Shown: in pieces, positions 1-10,900 of the stretch
Layout: every line of letters starts with the position of its first letter
How positions within the stretch are numbered: position 1 is the stretch's first letter
Source: Gemmiger formicilis
GTDB taxonomy: Bacteria > Bacillota > Clostridia > Oscillospirales > Ruminococcaceae
DNA: 59,866 nt
Reading direction: 5' to 3'
Assembly: GCF_024462815.1 (NCBI RefSeq)
Contig: NZ_JANGCG010000016.1
Span: 1-59,866, forward strand
Notes under the pieces: model-generated
The model's database searches: none
What the model was told of the DNA's origin: nothing
The model's input: only the letters and a program-made list of their open reading frames with translations
Position numbers and translations under genes: made by a program

Positions 1-55
1 CCACTTTATGGAGCGCGTCAACAGCCGCCACGGCACCCATACCATCGACGCCGCC
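1..55. repeat. Terminal direct repeat, left copy (circular overlap)
   Basis: These 55 bases are identical to the last 55 bases of the window (59812-59866). An exact overlap of this length is what a de Bruijn assembler with k=55 leaves at the ends of a circular contig. It is therefore an artefact of linearisation and not a biological repeat. The join falls inside a gene and preserves its reading frame. Confidence 0.95.
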
Positions 56-103
56 GAGGCACTGGGCATCGGCACGCAGGATTATGAGCTCGTGCGCGTC
101 TGA
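1..103 (+). CDS. DUF362 protein, 3' end (continues from 59033-59866 across the join)
   Basis: This is the C-terminal end of the gene that begins at 59033. Positions 1-55 duplicate the end of the window, and positions 56-103 add the last 15 codons (reading EALGIGTQDYELVRV) and a TGA stop. Joined, the protein has about 293 residues. The intact frame through the join is the best evidence that the molecule is circular. See the entry at 59033 for function. Confidence 0.9.
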   Translation, partial: HFMERVNSRHGTHTIDAAEALGIGTQDYELVRV

Positions 104-109
104 TTCAAA

Positions 110-139
110 TTAAGTCTTGACTTAAACTACGCTTTAAGT
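110..139 (+). promoter_or_regulatory. Operator-like inverted repeats before the CMD gene
   Basis: TTAAGTC-TT-GACTTAA (110-125) is a perfect inverted repeat. It overlaps a second one, ACTTAAA (120-126) with TTTAAGT (133-139). A possible -35 (TTGACT, 117-122) and -10 (TAGAAT, 142-147) lie in the same stretch with a long 19-base spacer. Three TTAAGT half-sites over a promoter suggest a dimeric repressor or activator. The regulator is not adjacent. Confidence 0.55.
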
Positions 140-206
140 TGTAGAATATAAGACAAGGGCGGGCACCAGCCTGCGCTTGTTCTGATTCTGAACAGAGGTA
201 GTTCCC

Positions 207-641
207 ATGAAGTACGAAACCAAGGAAGCATTTGAGAAGGCAAATATGTTCGGTCAGGGCGCGCCCAGCACGGCCTACGCCCAGTATTTTATCGGCGATT
301 CCTTCTTGAATCCGCTGACGAACCCGCAGTGCGGCCTGCTTGCCGCCAACGTCACCTTTGCGCCGAAGTTCGCAGAATTGAACGATGATGTGTTGTTTGG
401 TCAGGTGTGGAGCCGTGAGGACAAGCTCTCTCTGCGGGACCGTTCCCTTGTCACGGTGGTGGCGCTGATGGCGCAGGGCCTGACCGATGAGAGCTTCCGC
501 TATCACCTGATGAGTGCAAAGAAGAACGGCATCACCAAGGACGAGATTGCCGAGATTGTGACCCGCGCCGCCTTCTACTGCGGCTGGCCCAAGGCATGGG
601 CCGTTTTCCGCATGGCCAAGGAAATCTGGAACGAGGAGTAA
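207..641 (+). CDS. Carboxymuconolactone decarboxylase (CMD) family protein
   Basis: This 144-residue protein has the all-helical CMD fold signature, seen as WSREDKLSLRDRSL at residues 68-81 followed by a helix with RYHL near residue 100. CMD proteins include the decarboxylase of protocatechuate breakdown and AhpD-like peroxidase partners. The AhpD CxxC redox pair is absent; the only cysteines are C42 and C125. A redox role is therefore not supported and the substrate is unknown. The start is ATG after an AGAGGT ribosome site. It follows the DUF362 gene but has its own promoter region with inverted repeats, and a strong hairpin terminator follows at 681-711. Confidence 0.85.
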   Translation: MKYETKEAFEKANMFGQGAPSTAYAQYFIGDSFLNPLTNPQCGLLAANVTFAPKFAELNDDVLFGQVWSREDKLSLRDRSLVTVVALMAQGLTDESFRYHLMSAKKNGITKDEIAEIVTRAAFYCGWPKAWAVFRMAKEIWNEE

Positions 642-680
642 GCATAGCCCCTCTCCCCCGCCCACGGTAGCATCAATACC

Positions 681-711
681 AAAACCCCTGCCGTTAAGCG
701 GCAGGGGTTTT
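681..711. terminator. Bidirectional terminator between CMD and GH1 genes
   Basis: A near-perfect hairpin with arms AAAACCCCTGCC and GGCAGGGGTTTT and a short loop. It has T-runs on both strands, so it can end the CMD transcript (+) and the GH1 transcript (-). Confidence 0.9.
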
Positions 712-734
712 GTGAAATATGAGGAATGCCTTTA

Positions 735-2517
<1,783 letters not shown>

Positions 2518-3909
2518 TTATTCCAGCCGTTCGGCGTAGGCGGACCATGCGTAGCTGAGGCAGTAGGCAGTGTAACTGCCGTCCGGCACCTGCAGGCGGA
2601 GGGCGGCGGGGGCACCGGCCAGCAAATTCTGCCCTACAGCCAATCGGGCAGGGTCAGGCTGGGTCAGTGTGACAGTGCGCAAGGCCGGGCAGGATGTGAA
2701 CAGGGTATCCGGCAAGGCGGTAATGTTTTGCTGTATCGTCAATTTCTCCAGCTTATCACACCCGGTAAGCGTGTCCGCGGTCAGGGCCGTTACCGGCGTG
2801 CCGTCCACCTCTGCGGGGATGGTCAGGCTGCTGCGGGTGCGGCCCTGCTCATTCACAGTCAGAACGCCGTTTTGCATTGTAAAATACGCTGCATCGCTGT
2901 TATCCGCAGCTTCTGTGTCTGCCTGCGCCGCGCTGGCGGGCATAGCTGGCAAGGCAATCTCGGTGGTGGAGGTATCCCCCAGCATGGCTTTGATATCCCG
3001 GATGAGTTGCCGGGTAAAGACGGTTTTACCGCTGGCGTTCAGATGGAAATTTGTATCATAGAACCACCCGGAATCCAGCACACAGGCGTGGGGATTTCCC
3101 GCCAATGGGGCGGTGAGCTGCGATTGCAGATACGCGGCGTAGCCGTCAATATCCGCACCGCTTTCCACAGCAGCTGCGTTCATGGGCGGGAAATGGTAGT
3201 ATACCGTTGCGCCGACAGTCTCCGCGTGGGCGGTGTAGTCATTGAGGGCGGCACAGAAATCCGCGCTGAGCATGGCGGTGTCAAACCGCACCGGCATTGT
3301 CGGGTCGTAGCCGTCCGGCAAAATATTGGCGCTGCAAAGCGGATTTATCACGTCTCCCGCCGCATTGAAACTATCGCGTCGGTAGACACCCTCCGGATTC
3401 GGCGCGCCGATGAGGAAATACCGGAATTTAGCTGCCGCAAAACGCGGGAAGGCCCCCAGCGTCGGGCCAAAATCCCGGGCATGCAGGCAAGCGAGAGCTG
3501 CAAAGTCACCATCCACCGCCTGCCAGAGCGTTTCTGTTCCGATTGTATCAGAAAGCGCCTGGCTCTGCTGCTCCGGCATAACGATGACGATATCCCCGGG
3601 TCGCAGCTCGTCTATGGATAAATCAAGCATCACCCGCGTGCCCAGCGCCGCGTACAGACCGAAATTGATTGGCTGATAGTCCGGTAGCTCCTGTGCCAGC
3701 AGGGCGCTGTCCACGCCAAACGCCGCCGCGCTGCCGCCTACGATGATGAGCCGCGGCTTGTCACTTTCCGCCGCCAGCATTGCGCGCTTGGCGGGCAGCT
3801 CGCCGACAAAGGTTTCCCGGTACTGCGCGGGCACGGCAAAGCCCCACACCGCCAAAATCAGCGGTATGGCAGCAAATATTGTCAGCATACAGGCAATCAG
3901 TTTCTTCAT
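2518..3909 (-). CDS. Secreted SGNH-fold protein with C-terminal leucine-rich repeats
   Basis: This 463-residue protein has an N-terminal membrane anchor or signal segment (residues 4-25). An SGNH/AlgJ-DltD-like domain follows, with the nucleophile block IVGGSAAAFG (S60) and a late DTNFHLNASG block supplying the Asp/His. Residues ~350-463 hold BspA-like leucine-rich repeats (for example TADTLTGCDKLEKLTI). Such proteins transfer or remove acyl groups outside the cell together with an MBOAT partner. The chosen start is MKKLIACMLT; the MBOAT stop codon lies 5 bases inside the longer frame. It is last in a four-gene minus-strand operon with a lipoprotein of related SGNH fold. The acyl acceptor is unknown. 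Confidence 0.75.
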   Translation of the reverse strand: MKKLIACMLTIFAAIPLILAVWGFAVPAQYRETFVGELPAKRAMLAAESDKPRLIIVGGSAAAFGVDSALLAQELPDYQPINFGLYAALGTRVMLDLSIDELRPGDIVIVMPEQQSQALSDTIGTETLWQAVDGDFAALACLHARDFGPTLGAFPRFAAAKFRYFLIGAPNPEGVYRRDSFNAAGDVINPLCSANILPDGYDPTMPVRFDTAMLSADFCAALNDYTAHAETVGATVYYHFPPMNAAAVESGADIDGYAAYLQSQLTAPLAGNPHACVLDSGWFYDTNFHLNASGKTVFTRQLIRDIKAMLGDTSTTEIALPAMPASAAQADTEAADNSDAAYFTMQNGVLTVNEQGRTRSSLTIPAEVDGTPVTALTADTLTGCDKLEKLTIQQNITALPDTLFTSCPALRTVTLTQPDPARLAVGQNLLAGAPAALRLQVPDGSYTAYCLSYAWSAYAERLE

Positions 3910-3913
3910 GGCA

Positions 3914-5266
3914 TCAGAATTGGAAGTAGATAAAGGCGTTCGCCGTACCCGCGTGCAGCGCGGCAAACCACGCCGTGGCGGCGGCCAGCGTCAGCAGGCA
4001 GAATGCCAGCACCCCGCGCGGGGTGGGCGTATCGGATGAATCCTCGGGCAGAAGGTGCAGGCAGAGTGCTCCAAGAACGAGCTGGGCGGCGGGCTGCACT
4101 CCAAGCGTCAGCGCCGTAGTGTGCAGCGCAGGCAGCGTCCAGCCGGTAAACAAGCGTGAAAAAATCATCCGTGCGTCCGAAACGGACCCAGCGCGGAAGA
4201 ACACCCACGCGGCGCAGACAAGGGCAAAGGTCACAGCGCGTTGTGCAAAGAGCGAAGCGGGGCGCCGGTCATGGCCGAGGCGGTCGAGCAGGCGTTCCGC
4301 CAGCAGCAGCACGCCATGCACACCGCCCCACACCACAAAATGAAGCGCTGCGCCGTGCCAAAGGCCGCTGAGCAGGAAAATCACCATCGTATTCACGGCC
4401 AACCGTACAGCTCCGCAGCGCGAGCCGCCCAGCGGAATGTAGACATAATCGGTAAACCAGCGGGTCAGGCTGATGTGCCAACGGTGCCAGAAATCCCGCA
4501 GGGACGCCGCACGGTAGGGATGGTCAAAGTTACGGCTGAGCTGCACGCCCACCAGTGCGGCTGCGCCCACCGCAATATCCGAGTAGCCGGAAAAATCCCA
4601 GTAAATCTGCCACGCAAACAGCACGGTGGCCAACAGGGCGGCCGGGCCGCTGGCCGCAGACGGCGCGGCGTAGACGGCATCCACAAAGACGGCGGCAGTG
4701 TCCGCCAGAAGCAGTTTTTTGACAAAGCCGCGCAGAATGTACAGCCATCCGCTCGCATCCATACGGCTGTCCGGGTCGCGCAGCTGCGGCAAAAGGGCGA
4801 TGCTGCGCTCAATCGGGCCAGCTACCAGCTGCGGGAAGAAGCTTACAAACAGCGCATAGTAGCCGAGGTGTCTCTCCGGCGCCAGCCGCCCACGGTAGAC
4901 ATCGATGACATAGCCGAGGGTCTGGAACGTGTAGAACGAGATGCCCGCGGGCAGCAAAAGAGACGTGCCAGCGCCAAACAGTCCGGCATATTTAAAGACA
5001 CCGAGACAGCCAAGGCAGAGCACCGCCGCGCAGATCAGCCAAATTCGTTTGGCGGTCTGCGTTTTACTTTTTGCAATAAAAAGCGCTGCAGCGTAGGTTC
5101 CCAGCGTAATACCCATCAGCAGCGGGAACGCCTGCGCACTGCCCAGCGCGTAAAAGCCAAGGCTTACCGCCAGCAGCAGCACCCACCGCCAGCGCGGCGG
5201 CATAACCCAGTGCAGGGCAATGACCAGCGGCAGCCCCAGCACAAAGGCCGGTGCGGTAAAATTCAT
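3914..5266 (-). CDS. MBOAT family O-acyltransferase (AlgI/DltB-like)
   Basis: This 450-residue polytopic membrane protein carries the MBOAT signatures FWHRWHISLTRW and PLGGSR, and the active-site histidine in LSGLWHGAALHFVVWGG. The family moves acyl groups across the membrane onto extracellular sugars or teichoic acid. Here it sits between two secreted SGNH proteins, as AlgI does with AlgJ/AlgX or DltB with DltD. No dltA or dltC is present, so an acetylation-type donor is more likely than D-alanine (inference). Its ATG overlaps the stop of the small upstream membrane gene by four bases (ATGA), a sign of translational coupling. Confidence 0.9.
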   Translation of the reverse strand: MNFTAPAFVLGLPLVIALHWVMPPRWRWVLLLAVSLGFYALGSAQAFPLLMGITLGTYAAALFIAKSKTQTAKRIWLICAAVLCLGCLGVFKYAGLFGAGTSLLLPAGISFYTFQTLGYVIDVYRGRLAPERHLGYYALFVSFFPQLVAGPIERSIALLPQLRDPDSRMDASGWLYILRGFVKKLLLADTAAVFVDAVYAAPSAASGPAALLATVLFAWQIYWDFSGYSDIAVGAAALVGVQLSRNFDHPYRAASLRDFWHRWHISLTRWFTDYVYIPLGGSRCGAVRLAVNTMVIFLLSGLWHGAALHFVVWGGVHGVLLLAERLLDRLGHDRRPASLFAQRAVTFALVCAAWVFFRAGSVSDARMIFSRLFTGWTLPALHTTALTLGVQPAAQLVLGALCLHLLPEDSSDTPTPRGVLAFCLLTLAAATAWFAALHAGTANAFIYFQF

Positions 5267-5469
5267 GGGCGGCCCCCTTTCGGCCAGAGTGCTGCGACAC
5301 AGGGCACCAATAAGCAGAGCAGCAGCGTGCGCGTGGGCGTACCGACCACAAGAGCCGCCAACAGCAGCGCCGCCCCCGCCGCCATACCCAGTGCGGCGGC
5401 AACCGGCCAGCGGTGGGCTGCCAGCGCCAGAAGTACCGTCAGGGCTGTGAGCAGATAGACAAAAATCAT
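5263..5469 (-). CDS. Small membrane protein of the acylation operon
   Basis: This 68-residue protein has two or three hydrophobic segments (about residues 1-18, 25-45 and 46-60) and ends in WPKGGRP. It overlaps both neighbours by four bases, at its start with the lipoprotein stop and at its end with the MBOAT start. That makes it a real member of the operon. I recognise no family. By position it may play the part of small partner proteins such as DltX, but sequence alone does not show this. Confidence 0.65.
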   Translation of the reverse strand: MIFVYLLTALTVLLALAAHRWPVAAALGMAAGAALLLAALVVGTPTRTLLLCLLVPCVAALWPKGGRP

Positions 5470-7226
5470 GGTGTCAGTCCCTCGCTTTGCAGTTGGCTTG
5501 TCAGCGCGGCGATGACCTGCTCGGTACGCAGCGCCACGCCGTGGGTGGAAAGGTGATTGTCCGTGCCGAAGAAGTACCGGCCCGGCAGCAAAGAATCTGA
5601 AAGGTTTGTTAGTATCGTCACATCAAGATTTTCCCGGAAATATTCATCCAGTGCCGCGATAGCCTCCGGGGTGGATTCCGCTGAAACGGCCCGGCTGTTG
5701 CGCGGGCTGTAGGTCAGCCAGACGTGCACGCCCACCGCCGTAAAGTGGGAAAATTCCGCGTTGGCAGGCGCAATATAGGTATCATACGGAAAAGCCGCGG
5801 TTGTGTAATCAACCGGCAAGCCATAGATGGGGGTATCATCGGCGGCATCGGAGCGGTAGAGAACGTAATCACCGTAGGCGTTGTAACTCGGGGTGTCCAC
5901 GGCGTTGCCGTCCTCGTCGAGGTCGGACGGCGAGACAGCGTAAGAACTCTGCGTCATACCGGCGCGGGTTTGCAAATACGAACCGAGCGCTGAAAAAACA
6001 CCACTGTACTGTTGCAAATCAAGCTCTGCCACCATATCGTAGTTGGCCTCTGCCATGCAGAAAAAGTCATCGTCAAAGGCATTTGTGGTGCAGAACTGGC
6101 GTTTTGCAGCGTCAAATTCGGGCGAGAGCAGCAGGATGTCCCCTGCCTGCATCCGGGCGCGGATAAGCTCCAGCTGTGGCAGGGCGTTCGTGTAGGCAAA
6201 CACCCCCATATTGACCACGGCATAGGACGGCAGGGCGGCGTCCAGCGCGGCGCTGTCATACCCGAACCGCGCAGACGAGCCGGAGAACAGCACGAGCTTT
6301 TGGGTGCTTTCCAGTGACAAAAGGCGGTCATACTTGTCGGCAAAGGTGGCGTAGTAGCTGCCGCTGTAGACCGGGGCGGTGGCAGCATTGATATGTAAGG
6401 TGCGCAGATACGTGCAGTTTTCAAAGGCATAGTCACTGATTTGCTGCAGATTATCAAACAGTGTCACGCTTTCGACTGCGCTGCCGGTGAACGCCCCGGG
6501 CTGCACGCGGCGCAGGGTATCGGAGAAGATGACCATCTTGCAGGGTGCGCCCGCAAAGGCACCCGCAGCAATTTCCACAACCGGCGCACCGCCCAGCGTG
6601 TCCGGTATCGCGAGGGTCTCTCCCCTGCCCTGCCAGCCGGTGATTGTGGCCGCGTTGTTGTTCACAGTGTAGGTAAACTCCGCGGCATCATTCTGGGCGG
6701 CCCACTGCGCGTAGAGCCGTGTGCCGGGGGCCGTGCGGCTGCCAAGGCCCACGGCCTGCCCGCTGCCGTCCGGCGCGGTGTTCCAGCCGGTCAGCGTATG
6801 GCCGGTATTGGCAAACAATGCGCCATCCGGGGCTGTGTTGAGCCGCGTGTGGCTGGGTGTAACCGGGGTTTTCTGCCAGTCCCCGCCAAGGTTATCGTTA
6901 TAATAAAGCGCTGTATCGCTTTTTTGTGCCGTGACCGCCACAGCGGTGGAGTAGCGCACATCAGGCAGGGTCAGGGTGTAGTCTGCGCCGTTGCGGGTCA
7001 GCACTGCGCCTGGGTAGTCCGCGCCGGTCAGGGTATAGCCGTCGGCCGGGGTCAGGGTGAAGGTCACACTCTGCCCCGGGGTAACGGCGGCGGTCTGGGT
7101 GTTGGCGGTAAACGCCGGGGACGATTCAAGGACGAGACGGCATTGCGGCGCGGCAGGCGCAGCGGTTGCGCAGGCGGAAAGCAGGAGAAGTGCTGTCAAC
7201 AGAAGAATACTGTACAGCTTGCGCAT
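5466..7226 (-). CDS. Lipoprotein with InlB-type repeat, leucine-rich repeats and an SGNH-like domain
   Basis: This 586-residue surface lipoprotein has the lipobox LSAC with C19 as the lipidated residue. Order of parts: an N-terminal beta domain; one InlB B-repeat (Listeria-Bacteroides repeat, ~105-175, with TLTGWNTAPDGSGQAVG); BspA-type leucine-rich repeats (~190-270, with GAFAGAPCKMVIFSDTLRRV); then an SGNH/DltD-like domain with LVLFSGSSARFGYDS (~310) and a late DNHLSTHG block. The start is MRKLYS at 7226, after AAAGGACG. It is first in the operon with the small membrane gene, MBOAT and second SGNH protein. In the two SGNH proteins the repeats lie on opposite sides of the enzyme domain. Confidence 0.75.
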   Translation of the reverse strand: MRKLYSILLLTALLLLSACATAAPAAPQCRLVLESSPAFTANTQTAAVTPGQSVTFTLTPADGYTLTGADYPGAVLTRNGADYTLTLPDVRYSTAVAVTAQKSDTALYYNDNLGGDWQKTPVTPSHTRLNTAPDGALFANTGHTLTGWNTAPDGSGQAVGLGSRTAPGTRLYAQWAAQNDAAEFTYTVNNNAATITGWQGRGETLAIPDTLGGAPVVEIAAGAFAGAPCKMVIFSDTLRRVQPGAFTGSAVESVTLFDNLQQISDYAFENCTYLRTLHINAATAPVYSGSYYATFADKYDRLLSLESTQKLVLFSGSSARFGYDSAALDAALPSYAVVNMGVFAYTNALPQLELIRARMQAGDILLLSPEFDAAKRQFCTTNAFDDDFFCMAEANYDMVAELDLQQYSGVFSALGSYLQTRAGMTQSSYAVSPSDLDEDGNAVDTPSYNAYGDYVLYRSDAADDTPIYGLPVDYTTAAFPYDTYIAPANAEFSHFTAVGVHVWLTYSPRNSRAVSAESTPEAIAALDEYFRENLDVTILTNLSDSLLPGRYFFGTDNHLSTHGVALRTEQVIAALTSQLQSEGLTP

Positions 7227-7320
7227 AGAAATCACGTCCTTTCGTAAGAATTTGTAGGATGTGCGGAGGGGCAAGACTCCTCCCTCCTACCCGCAGACGG
7301 GAAATCCGGGCGAGGTCGGC

Positions 7321-7369
7321 CCTCAATCAGTCACCTTCGGTGACAGCTTCCCCCGCAGGGGAAGCCATT
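7321..7369 (-). repeat. Dispersed palindromic repeat, copy 1
   Basis: Read on the minus strand this matches 12663-12711 on the plus strand: ATGGCTTCCCCT, a short variable centre, GGGGGAAGCTGTCACCG, then AGGTGACTGA. It contains two hairpins. Short intergenic elements of this look are common in Faecalibacterium-like genomes (recollection, not searched). The two copies are in opposite orientation around the GH3-GPH block. Confidence 0.75.
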
Positions 7370-7389
7370 TTCTACTTATAATTATATAT

Positions 7390-7420
7390 AAAATACCCCG
7401 GAGAGCAAGCCCTCCGGGGA
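7390..7420 (-). terminator. Terminator of the GH78-GPH-GH3 locus
   Basis: A hairpin with CCCCGGAG and CTCCGGGG arms. On the minus strand it is followed by TATTTTATATATAATT. It lies just beyond the last gene of the locus. Confidence 0.8.
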
Positions 7421-7470
7421 TTGAAGAGGAAAAAGCTGTCACGATGAATGGTGACGCGGGGATGGTGAAA

Positions 7471-7896
7471 TTACTCCTTGGTCACGTTGGTGAACGCAGC
7501 GATGATGTTCAGCACAACGGCAATCAGCAGGGCGGCCGTGCCGTAGATGGCGCTGGACAGGTCAGCCATCGTCTGGGCGTTGTTCGTGAAGGACATAATA
7601 GAGGCAATGGTGTTGACGCGGGGGCTGATGAACTGAGCAGCGGCAACCACCAGCGTAACACCGGCGACAACGCTCATCACGTCAGCGGCAACGGCCTGCT
7701 TGCCGTCCAGCAGAATGCGCAGAACCAGTGCGACAATGGCAATCACAGCGCAGGCAATGACGACCGGGCTGGTGCCGATTTTGCGGAAGGAGTCAGTGTT
7801 GGCGTTGACCATGCAGAACACAAGGCCTACCACACCGGCGATTGCGGTCAGAAGCGACAGGATGAAGCCTGCGCCCTTTTTATTAGTAGAAGTCAT
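7471..7896 (-). CDS. Four-helix membrane protein next to GH3
   Basis: This 141-residue protein has four predicted membrane helices (about 10-30, 43-62, 70-88 and 115-135) and begins MTSTNKKGAGFILSLL. I recognise no characterised family. It starts 14 bases after the GH3 gene. That GH3 also carries membrane segments, so the two are likely made together and may form a membrane complex or share a membrane location. The start has an AAAGGAGAGC ribosome site. Confidence 0.75.
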   Translation of the reverse strand: MTSTNKKGAGFILSLLTAIAGVVGLVFCMVNANTDSFRKIGTSPVVIACAVIAIVALVLRILLDGKQAVAADVMSVVAGVTLVVAAAQFISPRVNTIASIMSFTNNAQTMADLSSAIYGTAALLIAVVLNIIAAFTNVTKE

Positions 7897-7909
7897 GGTG
7901 TGCTCTCCT

Positions 7910-10900
7910 TTACTGCTTCTTGGACTTGCGCTCGTCCAGCACGTACATGGCGGCGGCCAGCACGGTCAGGGCGGCAAAGACAATCTGTACAGCGGTCAGG
8001 GCGTTGTCGTACCAAGTGCGGACGCTGACCAGCTTGGTGCTGGAGGCCATGCCGTCCATCGCATTGGAGTTGGCAATCGCGTAGTTCTGGTACTTCATAG
8101 CCTGCTTCAGTGCGGTCACAAGCTCGGTGTCCTTGCTGACATCGTCCACAGTCCAGTAAGCAAATTTCTCCGTGACAGCAGCCATATCGTTGTCACCGGT
8201 GAAGGTGGTCATCGTACCACCGTTCATGACGTACTCCTTCAGAACCGCGTAGTTGGGGTTCATGATGAAGTCCTCAGAAACCAGACCCTTGAAGCCCCAC
8301 TCGTTGCGCAGAATGTTCTTCATCAGGCCAGTGTGGGCGTTGGCAGCGGTGATACCGACGCGGTTGAAGGCGGTCATAACACCGAGAACGCCGTTCTCGA
8401 CAATAGCCTGCGTGCCGCGCAGCTCGTTCTCGCGAGCCTGCTGCTCGGTCATAAAGACGGAGACGCCGGTACGGTTGACCTCGGTATCGTTGAAGGCGAG
8501 GTGCTTGGGTGCGATGATGACGCCGTACTCCTGTGCTGCATTGCAGTAGGCGGTGCCCTGACCAGCAGTCAGGACGGCATCCTCGGAGTAGTACTCATGG
8601 TTACGAGAGTTGTAAGGTACGCGGTGCAGGTTGGTGCCACAGCCCCAGAAGATGGGCAGATTGCTCCACAGGCTGTAGTTGCCGATCACGCGGCCGTAGT
8701 CGGCGGCGAGGTCCTTGTTGAAGGTCTGGGCGATGACAGTCTCATTGACCATGGTGCCCATCTTATAAGTCAGGTTGGGGTCATTGGCATCGACCACGCA
8801 GGGATCACCGGTGGAAGCATCGGTGTTGGCGTACTGGCCCAGAGGATAGGAGTTGAAGCCATTGGGACCATCGTTTTGGATGGCTTCGGGGCTCATGATG
8901 GACTCGATAACCTTGGTGGAGGTACCGCCGAAAGCAGTGCGAATCATGCACTCTTCCAGCGTGATTTCATCCATCAGCATGTCCCAGCGCTCGTCGTTGA
9001 TGTCGGAAACGCCCTTCAGGTCGGCCAGCGTCAGGCCGTTGTCAGCGCCGAAGGTAACCGTGGAGGGGTCGCCGTTGGCGTTGATTTCATAGATGTCGTT
9101 GTCGAGGATGTCAATCATCTCGTCGGTGGCGGTCAGGTCGGTGTAGGTCTTGGGGAAGGTACCCTCCCAGTCGGCGCGGGTCAGATAGGTAGCGGTGCCG
9201 GGCAGCCAGTAGTTGACGTCCATATCCGCCAACTGGTTCTCCACAGCAGTGCCGTTCTTGGTGGTTGCAAAGGCGGTGGTGTCCTGAGAGCCCAGATTCC
9301 AGCTCTTGGCCTTGTCTGCGCTGCCGCCGACATCCTGACCCTCAGCGGCCAGAACGTTCTGCACGGCCTCATGAGCGCCATTGCCAATGGTGAAGTAGTA
9401 GTCACCGGCATCCAGAATGTAGCAGCCCTTGGTGCCTGCGGCGTTGTCAGCCGTGGAATCCCAGCTGGCCATATTCTGCATATCAGCAGTGATGGTCACG
9501 GTCTCGGAGGCACCGGGGGCGAGCTCAGCGGTCTTGCCGTAGTCCAGCAGCTGGACAGCGGCCTTCTCAACGCCGTGTTCCTTGTCATAGTCGGTGTAGG
9601 GCAGGCTGACATACAGCTGCACAACATCCTTGCCGGCCACACTGCCGGTGTTGGTGACGGTGACCTTGGCGGTGACGGTCTCATTGTCCAAATCCACGTT
9701 CAGATCATCCAGCGTCTGGGTGAAGGTGGTGTAGGACAGGCCGTAGCCGAACGGATAGGTAACCTCATCGTCATAGTTCCATGCGCTGCCGGTGGAGGAG
9801 CCCACGATGGAGGCAGCGTTACCCTGATTCATAACGGTGTCAAAGTAGCGGGTCTCGTAGTACTTGTAGCCAATGTAGATGTTCTCAGCCTCGACAATGG
9901 CATCATTCATCTGAATGTCGGGGTTGGCGTTCGTCCACTGCAAGTCACCGAAGTTCTGGGCAGCGGGAGAGTTCGCGTTCTTGACCGCATAAGTATCGGT
10001 CAGATGGCCGGAGGGGTTGACATCACCGGAGAGGATGTCTGCCACGCCGTAGAAGCCGTAGCCGCCCGGCAGACCAATCTGCAGGATAGCGTCAACGCCT
10101 GCATTATCCTGAATCTCCTGTACTTCCATCGCGCTGGCGTTGTTCAGCAGCACAATGACCTTGCCGCCGTTGGAGGCCTTGGCGTCAACGGCAGCCTGAA
10201 TCAGATCGCGCTCATCGTCGGACAAGCCCAGAGGGTCGGTCTGGTTCAGATTCTGGGTCGGGTCAACGCCGGCAGTGCCGGGCATATAAGTGCCGTTCTC
10301 AGAGGCGGAACGCGCAATCGTGACAATCATCACGTTGTTGTCATTCATGCTGTCCTTCCATGCGGCGTTCTGGCCGTCCAGTGCAGCCTGGCTCGGCTCC
10401 TTGCTGGAGAACACGCCGGACGTGGAGGGCGCCGTGATGTGGTTGTACTCCTTGACGCCGCCCCAGCTCTGGACCTCAGACTTGAAGGTGGGCTGCAGGG
10501 CCTCGTACATATCGGCCACAGTCTGGTTCAGGCCAAAGCCCTTGGCCTTGAAGGCCTGTACCATATCCACGGTGTCGGCATCGGTGCCGGTGTTTTCACT
10601 CAGGCTGGAACCCATATCGCCGCCCTGCACCGGATAGTAGCTGGAGAAGCCCAGCAGGGTGATTTTCTGGGTCTCGTCTTTCGTCAGCGGCAGTGCGCCG
10701 TTGTTCTTCAGCAGGACGCTGCCTTCCTCACTCATACGCTCGCCCACGTCCTGGATGCCGTGCAGCAGGTCAGTGGTGGAGGTGTAGTCGGACTTGAAGG
10801 TGTACAGGTCCACGCCGTCGGTGTCCTCGGTGACGAGCTTGGTGCTCTTGGTGCCAAGGAACTTGTCAATGTCAGTACGGAAGCCGTCCACAACGGTGGA

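Noticed and set aside
1..55. Terminal repeat as a phage or linear-plasmid end
   Set aside because: The length is exactly 55 bases, it lies inside a gene, and the gene is intact only if the ends are merged. That fits an assembly overlap.
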